A stretch of 64,000 nt of DNA from JAHFUA01 sp963733935 (lineage in GTDB: Bacteria > Acidobacteriota > Terriglobia > Terriglobales > Acidobacteriaceae): NCBI GenBank assembly GCA_963733935.1, contig CAVTEQ010000015.1, positions 62,001 through 126,000 on the forward strand. Direction: 5' to 3'. Below are positions 57,006-64,000 of this stretch, piece after piece (positions within the stretch are counted from its first letter, which is position 1; each line of letters opens with the position of its first letter). The notes below the pieces were generated by a model, which was given only the letters and a program-made list of their open reading frames with translations, had not been told where the DNA came from and made no database searches. Both the position numbers and the translations under genes were made by a program.

Positions 57006-57571
57006 AGGCTCGGCGCATATCATTGACGCGCAACCTGCCGGCATGGTTCGCGACGGAGGCTGCTGCCGTGAACCGCGTTTTTCGCAGTCTTCCTGCCGAG
57101 CCATGCCTGCTGCGACTTTCCGTTTCCGCTCGAGATCGGAGCAACTGGAGCACAGATCTCTATCCCGCGCCTGCCTCGCGCCCCCAGGCCGTGGACCCTT
57201 CGCGCAGCCACCCCGCCATGCAAGACCAGGAATGGAAGAAAAGCTGGAGAGAGCGTAACTCCGCTCGACTCGCCGAAGTTGGCCGACACGCTGCACAAGC
57301 TCCGCTCGAGCCGGGAGACGCTACTCTGGCGAATTAGAAAAAGGAGACGCACGGAACTGGCCGCGTGTGGCCGAGCGAGCTCAAAGGCTTGCGATGGCGG
57401 CAGATCGTGACGCAGCGACGCGCTGTCGCTGGAGCTGGCGAAGAAGGCCAGACCAGGTCGAGAAGCTCTCCAAGCGAATCAGGGACCGAATCAAGCACGG
57501 CTACTGATCTCGTCGCGGCGGGCAAAAAGAGGGCGTCCCCGCAGGGACGCCCATTAGAAACAGACTTCAAG
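57006..57571. other. Gene-poor stretch downstream of the TonB receptor
   Basis: Nothing convincing is seen in these 566 bases except a minus-strand terminator near the end. Open frames here are short and their residues look non-coding. Confidence 0.45.
57523..57552 (-). terminator. Intrinsic terminator of the TonB receptor gene
   Basis: On the minus strand: GGGCGTCCC, a short loop, GGGACGCCC, then CTCTTTTTG. It lies about 20 bases after the receptor stop codon. Confidence 0.85.
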
Positions 57572-60500
57572 TTAGAAGTTAACGTGGATCGAGAACTGGG
57601 CCTGCCGCGGGATGTCGGCGCCGCCCGGGTCGCCGAGCCCGTTGAAGAGGCCGTTGAGTTCGAGTTGGTAGCTGACCCTGCCGTGCTTCAGGTCGGCCAG
57701 CGTCAAGACCTGGCCATTGCTTCCGAAGTAATGGCCGGTAGTAACGTCCAGACCCGCGCCACCTGGGCAGCCAGCGGCCGGTGTGAAGATGCCACCGGAG
57801 GTGGTGCCGCACGGCGTACAGTCCAGACAAGATGTCGGCGCCATTGAACAGCCAGAAGTTGGTGTGGTTAGCGAAGTTGAAGAGATCGGCACGCAACTCC
57901 ACGACAATACCCTCGCGCACCGGGATGCGGAAGGACCGGCGCAGGGAGATATCTCCGCGGATAAACGGGTCGCCCACACCCTGGTTACGACCGACGTTGC
58001 CGCTGATGTACTTGAAGTCCACCGGCTGGCCGCTGAACATGTCGATCGGACCAGCTGCGCTTGCACCAGCGGGAGCGGCGAAGGTGTTCGGCGTGCAAGT
58101 GGGGCAAATGGCAGTGCCCGGACTGGCGCCATTGCCGGAAATCAGCATGTTAGCACCCCGTTCCGGCAATACCTGCCGTTGACAACGACCCATCCGCCAA
58201 GACATTGGGAGCTTGAGTCGACTCAGCACCAAACCCGAGGAAAGTGCTCGCCGGAAAAAATACCGTCGCCGGTGGAGATGGGGTAAGGCCGGCCGGACTG
58301 GGCGGTACCGATGAGCGAGAACGCCCAATTATTCAGCACTTCGACTCAGGAACCTGCTGCCGTGGAACCTGTTGTCAGTATCCACGGTGATTCTGAAGTT
58401 GCCGAGGTGCCGAGCATCCTCCTCCGCAGGCCCGCGGGTCGACTGTCTGCACATTAAACGGGTTGAAAGGCTCCGATACCCCATAGAAGCCCTCGGTGGA
58501 GGAGAACAGGTGCGACCAGGCGTAGTTTCCGGCGAATTGCAGGTGATTGGCGTAGCGCTTTTCCACGCTGACCAACAAGCCGTTATACGCCGAGTTGCGG
58601 TTGCTGAAATTGGTGCGTTCCGCAGCGAACCTCGGGTCTGGCCTTGGGCCGGTGTAAAAGTACCCGGGGTGTGCCGGATCCGGCAGAATGGCCGGGTAGT
58701 TGGTGTCGAACTCCCCGAATTGACCGAAGCCGAATGAACCCATGTAGCCGACACTCATCACCATACTGTTGCTCAACTCACGTTGCCATGTGAGCTGGAC
58801 GTTGCGGGTTTCGGGGTTGCGTATGTTGGATGAAATGGGCCGGATTCGACCGCAGGAGGGTGGGCACGGCGGAACGAACGGCGCAATCACGCAGGCGAGG
58901 GGAAATTCGGAAAGGACGCAAAGAGTGCGGCCACGGCTGCCGGACTGGGGCTGGTGTCGCCAATCCGAGGAGCTAACTGTCCTCAGGTTAATGCCATCGA
59001 AGTTCAGCGATCCAGTGCGATGTTGTTGTAAGCCAACTGGGTGATCTCAGAAAATGCCGCGCTGATCACGGACTTGTCGTGTCCGCCAAAGAGCTTGCCC
59101 AGCAAGCCCAGAGTCAAACCTCGGGCTCCAGGCAAAACCCAGCCTGGGCTGGAAATTGTTCTTGTCGCTCCCGCAGGCAGGGATGATGCCATTCGCCTGG
59201 AAGCAGCCGTTGGCGAAGCTTCCGTTGAACGGGTATGCGGCCGCCGCGGAAGGCACCGGCCTCATAGTCCTATCGCACGCCGTAGTTCATGGTCAAATTT
59301 GGTTTGAGCTTCCAACTGTCCTGTACGTAACCAGGCATAAATGTTGTCCTTGGAGACATTAACGCTGGGCCGATGCCGAACTGTGAAGTTGTGTTGGTGC
59401 GGCATGCACCCGCCGATGGCGCGGTCATCGGATAGGCACAATTCAGGTTGATCCCATTCTCCGAAGAAGATATTGCGGGAACACGGCGTTCCAGGGGATG
59501 TAGTCCATCTTCACGCCAGCTTTGAGGGTGTGGGCGCCACGAGTCCAGGTAAGGCTATCGCTTCCCGTATACCGGTTCTGCAAGCCTCCCTGGGGGGCAG
59601 CGAAGTCGGCGCCAAAATATGCGTCGCTCGTTAGCTGTCCGGGAAGAGTGGTGTTTGCCGGCGTCTGTGGCCCGAGGAAGCGGTGCCAGACCACGCGCGC
59701 TTCATTGACCATGTGCGGTGTGAGGGTAGAGGTGACACCAGGTTCATGGTGTGGTCGTGACCCACGTCGCCGACCAGTCCATTCGGGAAGGTGGCAGCCG
59801 GCGTCTGAACCAGTTGATTCGATATCCTAAGTCGGTTGACGCTGAACCTCCCAGTGAAGTGGTTCTTGCTGTTGATCTGGTGATCGATTTTAGCCGCCCA
59901 TTGCAGTTCGTCATCACCCTGGGTTACGGTCTGGTTGACCGGAGGGGGGAGAGGCAAGGGAACTCCCGCCGAGACCTTCTCATAGCTGAGGAACCAAAAC
60001 GTCTTGTCTTTGATGAAGGGTCCGCCAAGCGTGAATCCGGTCTCGTGCTTGAAGTAAGGAGGAGGAGAGAAGTCGCCACCCAACTTGGTGAAGTACGGGA
60101 CTCCCTCCATGTTGGTTCCACGGAAATAGATGTGGAAATCGCCATGGATGCTGTTGGTTCCGGACTTGGTGACCACGTTCAGGATGAGCCCGCCTGCCTG
60201 GCCATACTCGGCGTTGTAGTTGTTGGTCAGGACTTGGAACTCCTTTACTTCCTCGACGCTTGCGCCCAAGGCGGTGCGGCCGACGGTGGTGATGTCATTC
60301 ATGTTGCCGCCGTCCACGTTGTACTGGTTGCTGCGGTTGTTGAACTGGCCGGGTCCCACCAGATCGGCGCTGTCACCGGTGAAATCGGTACGCACGCCGG
60401 GGGCCCCAGTGGCTAGCGTGGCGTAGTCGTTCATGTTCCCGACCGAGCCGGGAGCGGTGCCGGAAAGAGCAGGGAGACGCGCTATGTCGGTATTGTTAAG

Positions 60501-60908
60501 GACCGTCGATCCCTCAGTCTTGGTGCTCTCCACCAGAGGAGCTTCCCCGGTGACTTCGATAACCTGGGTTGCGCCTCCGACCTTGAGCCGGAAATTTACG
60601 TCGCGGGTGTCGCCGACCTGCAGCATTACCGCTTTGGTTTCAGCGATAGCGAAGTTAGGCGCTTCCACGCGAACGTCGTAGGTGCCGCTGGGCAGGGCCG
60701 GGACGGTGTAGAGACCGTCCGACGTGGTTGTCGTCCGCTGCTCGATGCCGGTGGCCACGTTGCGGGCCACAACGGTAGCGCCTACAACAATGGCGTCTTG
60801 GGGATCGACAACCCGTCCCCTGATCGTAGCCGTGGTCTGCGCGTACGCAGAGGCCAAGGACAGCAGAACACATGCGATGGTCAGCAATACCAGGAACCGC
60901 TTCGACAT
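57572..60908 (-). pseudogene. TonB-dependent receptor with carboxypeptidase-regulatory-like domain, many frameshifts
   Basis: An outer-membrane importer of the Oar-like type found in many copies in acidobacteria. The ATG at 60908 has GGAGGAG before it. After a signal peptide (FLVLLTIACVLLSLASAYAQ) comes a carboxypeptidase-regulatory-like domain (TTATIRGRVVDPQDAIVVGA to FRLKVGG), then the plug (EVTGEAPLVESTKTEGSTV, NVDGGNMNDITTVG, YGQAGGLILNVVTKSGTN). The barrel is spread over several frames, with breaks near 59735, 59470 and others downstream, plus an apparent stop codon inside YGVR-YDYE near 59270. The C-terminus ends IHVNF, the usual aromatic end. One shift per few hundred bases is far more than elsewhere here, so decay is likely, though a bad sequence patch cannot be excluded. 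Confidence 0.8.
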
Positions 60909-61203
60909 AAACTCCTCCACGGTGAAAACGCTTGAAATCAGGGAACCCGGAACCAAACCTGCGCAAGGTCAACCAAAAACGCTTGCACTAAGACCCTGCC
61001 GGCCCACCTTGGGAATGGCCTGCACTGTGCAACTTGTGTGCCAATGATAAGTAGCTAATATTCAATAACTTAGAATCGCAAACACGGGATTATTACAAGA
61101 TTTGGAATATCTATGAGTGATCCCATTATGGTTTTCTGGACTTAACCGCTCGCTGCAAGCCTGGGAGAAGCAGACCTTTTGCTAGAATCACGCCCGGTAA
61201 GCG

Positions 61204-62007
61204 ATGGCAATCCGCACCATCTTCAGCATGGCCGAAGACTGCGCCCGGGGAGAGCGCCTGGGGTGGACGGAGTTCGTCCGCGACTACGCGGCGATGGCCC
61301 GCCGCCTCCTGGGACAGTACTTTCCGGTCTTAATCCCAGACGTTGACCATCACGTAGCCGCCGTTTTCCGCCGAGCCGACGCCCACGACGCGGCATGGTT
61401 CTCCGGGCTGAAGTTCACCAACGAGCGGGAATTCATGATGGCGTTCCGCGACCTGGTTTTCGCCTACGGACGCGAGCAGGCACGTGTGCCGGCGCCGCAG
61501 ATAACCCTCGACGAGGTGCGGGCCGCTATGAAAGACCTCAACGTCCTGGAACGCGAACTCTTGTGGTTGGTCATCAAAGGCTACGATGCTCAACGGATCG
61601 CGGCCATGATGATGAATGCCGCCGCCACCGCCGAGGCCGTCCAACGGCTCGCCGGCGAACGCCTGGCTGCGCTCCTCTCCGGAACCCCGCCCCAGGTCCT
61701 TGCCGACTATGCGCGGGTGCTGATGGAGCTGGCCGAGCAGTCGAAGACCGATCAGTGTCTGGCGCTCAAGACCTTCAACAACCTGGTGAACGGCCAGATC
61801 TCCTGGCGGGAGCGGGAACTGGCGGAAGAGCACATGGGCAAGTGCTTCTACTGCATCGATCGCTTCACGGCCTTTCAGGAGATGATCCGCCTGCGGAAGG
61901 ATGTGCCGCAGTTGCCTGCCACTGATGTCGAAGCGATCCTGGGGCAGCTAGCGTGCGGCGCGGGAAAGCCCCGTGGCGTGCTCTCGCGGCTTTTCGCCGG
62001 CCGTTGA
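61204..62007 (+). CDS. Sigma/anti-sigma-like regulatory protein
   Basis: An unrecognised 267-residue soluble protein. A middle stretch, LNVLERELLWLVIKGYDAQRIAAMMMN, looks like a sigma-70 region 4 helix-turn-helix. The C-terminal third has EEHMGKCFYCIDRFTAFQEM, an H-x3-C-x2-C cluster like the zinc-binding anti-sigma fold. The combination suggests a regulator, possibly an ECF-like protein joined to a zinc-finger domain. A family name is not claimed. It converges on the polysaccharide export gene. Confidence 0.55.
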   Translation: MAIRTIFSMAEDCARGERLGWTEFVRDYAAMARRLLGQYFPVLIPDVDHHVAAVFRRADAHDAAWFSGLKFTNEREFMMAFRDLVFAYGREQARVPAPQITLDEVRAAMKDLNVLERELLWLVIKGYDAQRIAAMMMNAAATAEAVQRLAGERLAALLSGTPPQVLADYARVLMELAEQSKTDQCLALKTFNNLVNGQISWRERELAEEHMGKCFYCIDRFTAFQEMIRLRKDVPQLPATDVEAILGQLACGAGKPRGVLSRLFAGR

Positions 62008-62117
62008 AAAATATAAAAAGCGCCACCGATCAGCACGGACAGTCACGGATCCAGCAAAGAGACCCAAAGACTATCCGTGATCATGCATGCAAATTCGTGG
62101 CCGGCCTCGGGCGGCAA

Positions 62118-63170
62118 CTAAGGATGATAGATGGCCAAACTCTGGGTGACGGCCAAAACACTCTCCACACTGCGTTTGGCGGCTTTCTTGCCGAAGCTGG
62201 CGGGCACGAAAATGATGTCGTCCGGCCTGAGATCAACGTCGGGCTGCTTGGTGGAAAGCATCTTTCGCAGCGGAAGCTGCAACTCTTCCCGCCCAGTGCC
62301 TGTGGCACGGAGCAGCTTGGCGCTGTTCATCGCGGCCACGGGAGTAGGGCCGCCCACCAAGGCGATCGCCTGCATCACGGTCATCTTCTCGTTGTTATCC
62401 ATGACCAGCCCGCTGGGCCGTTGTACTTCGCCGACCACATACACCAGGCCGGCGCGGTTGACCACGATGGTGTCCCCCGGGAGCACCTCGATGTTGTCCT
62501 CGGGAGATTTCGCCAGGTCGGTGGGAAGATTGACCTTCGCCGGGTCATCCGGATGTTCGCGATGGGTGATGGTGGCAGTCTTGCCGGCGCGCGCTGAAGG
62601 TCCGCCGGCAGCCGCCAGCAGCTCCAGCAATCGCCGTGAACCGAGGACAGGATAGATCCCCGGCCGCGCTACTTCGCCGGTGACCGTGGCCGACTGATTC
62701 ACGAAGTCTTTGAGAAACATAGTGACATGCGGATTCTTGACGAATTCGCCTTCGCGCAGGCGATTTTCAACCACCGTCTGGGACTGGTCGAGCGTTAAGC
62801 CCGCGAGCTGGACATAGCCGATCAAGGGCAGGTAAACGTCGCCGCTGTTGTTGACGCGGACATCCTGCTGCAGCTCAGGCACGCCATAAACGCTGACGTT
62901 CAGCAGATCGCCGCCGCTGATCCGCATCTGGCCGGTGGAAGTCGTCCGCGGCTGCGCCGCCGACTCGGCGGGTGCTGCCGCCTCTTTCGCCGCTGCGCTA
63001 CTGAAAGCGGCAGGCGGGGCGGCAGGTTGCGCCACGTCATTCTGCGCCGGCGCGCCGGCTACCTGCGCCGCCGCAGGCACGGCCACACTCTGCGCCATGG
63101 TTTGCCGATCGATTGAATAAACCAGGGAAACAACCAGGAGAATAAAGCAGACGAGTCTTCCGCGTGTCAT
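62118..63170 (-). CDS. Polysaccharide export protein (Wza/SLBB family)
   Basis: An outer-membrane or periplasmic export protein of 350 residues. A signal peptide (RLVCFILLVVSLVYS) is followed by a long Ala/Pro linker. The poly-export domain follows: LLNVSVYGVPELQQDVRVNNSGDVYLPLIGYVQLAGLT, NPHVTMFLKDFVNQSATVTGEVARPGIYPVLG, then a SLBB domain (VYVVGEVQRPSGLVMDNNEKMTVMQAIALVGG), quoted here for order only. No partner kinase or polymerase gene lies beside it, but the glycosyltransferases at 7.9-13.1 kb may supply polymer. Confidence 0.9.
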   Translation of the reverse strand: MTRGRLVCFILLVVSLVYSIDRQTMAQSVAVPAAAQVAGAPAQNDVAQPAAPPAAFSSAAAKEAAAPAESAAQPRTTSTGQMRISGGDLLNVSVYGVPELQQDVRVNNSGDVYLPLIGYVQLAGLTLDQSQTVVENRLREGEFVKNPHVTMFLKDFVNQSATVTGEVARPGIYPVLGSRRLLELLAAAGGPSARAGKTATITHREHPDDPAKVNLPTDLAKSPEDNIEVLPGDTIVVNRAGLVYVVGEVQRPSGLVMDNNEKMTVMQAIALVGGPTPVAAMNSAKLLRATGTGREELQLPLRKMLSTKQPDVDLRPDDIIFVPASFGKKAAKRSVESVLAVTQSLAIYHP

Positions 63171-63269
63171 ATTGCGTGAAGTCTAGCACGCGGGAAGATT
63201 CTCCCCGGCTGCCTCAAAAGGTTCGCGTTTCAAGGCGCCGCGCATTCGATCTCCCGCCCGATGCGGAGA

Positions 63270-63300
63270 AAAACGCGGCCCGGTGATTAGCCGAGCCGCG
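63270..63300 (-). terminator. Intrinsic terminator
   Basis: On the minus strand: CGCGGC, bulge, CGG, a loop, CCG, GCCGCG, then TTTTT. It ends the gene that runs in from the window edge. Confidence 0.75.
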
Positions 63301-63330
63301 CAGGTTCCGAGCGGGAGCAGGAAGGCTCAC

Positions 63331-64000
63331 TTACTGCGCTGGGAGCACCTCGCAGGTAGTGAGATCGTAGCGGTGGTTGGTTGGGGCGGTGTCATTGATT
63401 GCGACGGCCGTCCCGGAGGTCGGAGTGGTGCTGTTCTGGCGCTGCACCCACCCAGTGAAGGTGTTGGTGTCTTGATGAATCATGGTTTGGTTCGAGCCCA
63501 TGGTGCGGCTGCTGCCGCCTTGGGAATCGGTGCCGACTCCCAGCACCCAGGAATTGTTACGCGTGGTAGTGAGGGAAGCGCTCTGGGCTCCGGTAGTGCC
63601 GCTGGCGCTGCCGGTGCCGCCGATGGCGCCCGAGCCGCCGGTTCCCGTGGTATCCACACCGCTGAAGGTCACCACCGTGATGCTGGCGGCGGTCGACATG
63701 GAGAAGTTGGCGCGCACCGTGGCATTGGTCACGATACTGGCCGAGAAGGCGCGCCAGATTTCCGCCGTGCCGCGCTGCGTGTTGGTGCGGCGTACCAGCG
63801 TCCAGGTCAGGCCTCCGCCGGTGACGCTGCTCACCGTGGTACCCGAAGTCAGGCCGTTAGCCGAGATCATGGCCACCAACAGTTCGTTCGTCTTCGTGGT
63901 AGTGAAGGCGGCCGAAGTGACGCTGGTCAGGACGCCCGTGCTGTCGGTGGAAGCCGTCTTGTCGATGGCCAGTTGCGCCGTGGAGGTGTAGTTCACGCCG
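63331..64000 (-). CDS. Large extracellular protein, C-terminal part only
   Basis: The window cuts this gene; at least 221 codons are present. The sequence is Thr/Ser/Gly-rich and beta-sandwich-like: TNELLVAMISANGLTSGTTVSSV, GGGLTWTLVRRTNTQRGTAEIWRAF and ITVVTFSGVDTTGTGGSGAIG. These low-complexity blocks and the absence of cytoplasmic features suggest a surface or secreted adhesion-type protein. A Cys near the end (TTCEVLPAQ) is the only one visible. The N-terminus and full size are outside the window. Confidence 0.55.
   Translation of the reverse strand, partial: GVNYTSTAQLAIDKTASTDSTGVLTSVTSAAFTTTKTNELLVAMISANGLTSGTTVSSVTGGGLTWTLVRRTNTQRGTAEIWRAFSASIVTNATVRANFSMSTAASITVVTFSGVDTTGTGGSGAIGGTGSASGTTGAQSASLTTTRNNSWVLGVGTDSQGGSSRTMGSNQTMIHQDTNTFTGWVQRQNSTTPTSGTAVAINDTAPTNHRYDLTTCEVLPAQ

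Noticed and set aside
57006..57571. Several frames of 60-160 codons after the TrbI-like gene
   Set aside because: No ribosome site, no recognisable domain and overlap in all frames; they look like chance frames in GC-rich DNA.

Overview
The window looks like chromosomal DNA of an acidobacterium, most likely of the Terriglobia/Koribacter type. This is inferred from gene content, not from a marker-gene match. It is GC-rich and has a large TonB-dependent receptor with an N-terminal carboxypeptidase-regulatory-like domain, a futalosine-pathway menaquinone gene, an F1Fo ATP synthase cluster with two b-type subunits (one with a signal peptide) and no a or c subunit genes beside it, and many secreted proteins of unknown function. 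No rRNA, tRNA, CRISPR array, prophage or replication origin is visible.

Layout. 1-5.4 kb: unknown small proteins between palindromic repeats, an acyl-CoA thioesterase, and a minus-strand run of Xaa-Pro aminopeptidase, a small membrane protein, bioY and mqnD. 5.8-7.8 kb: a divergent pair, TcmP and its three-Cys Gp37/Gp68-family (DUF5131) partner. 7.9-13.1 kb: two large membrane glycosyltransferases, one fused to GH18-like and polysaccharide deacetylase domains. 13.4-15.9 kb: a compact regulatory circuit with an FHA-GAF-AAA-Fis sigma-54 activator, two identical upstream palindromes, a sigma-54 promoter and a small basic secreted protein. 16-29 kb: a GT39-like transferase, LolA-like protein, hydrolase, serS, a Sel1-repeat protein, a REP-associated tyrosine transposase with its REPs, pyrD, an MBL hydrolase, asparaginase, hydroxyacyl-CoA dehydrogenase and a PP2C phosphatase. 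29.3-35.9 kb: atpC-D-G-A-H-F-F'. 36.3-45.4 kb: hflX, hfq, a urate-oxidase-N membrane protein, alkD-like, MFS, DUF167, yggS, an OPT transporter, and comF (continuing into an HNH gene to 46.0 kb). 46-47.7 kb: a tandem duplication of a secreted-protein gene with a conserved structured leader. 48-57 kb: an APH-fold kinase, secreted proteins, BrkB, cold-shock protein, queG, and a beta-lactamase/NamZ-like fusion. 57.5-61 kb: a badly broken TonB-dependent receptor. 61-64 kb: a sigma/zinc-finger-like protein, a polysaccharide export protein, and the end of a large extracellular protein.

Three repeat families fill the spaces between genes. The most striking is a set of degenerate 7-bp (some 8-bp) tandem repeats, each locus with its own word and often arranged as inverted arms. 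They occupy most gaps inside the atp cluster, and at several places they supply the start or stop codons of genes. The second is a family of palindromes with GGTGCCCCAC-like ends, one of which lies inside a coding sequence. The third is REP-like hairpins (GTATCAGGGCACG...CTAAAGCCCC) tied to the transposase.

About nine genes carry one frameshift each, including pyrD, atpH and atpF. Most are net +1 and sit near short homopolymers. I read these as probable sequence errors rather than dead genes, except the TonB receptor, which has many.
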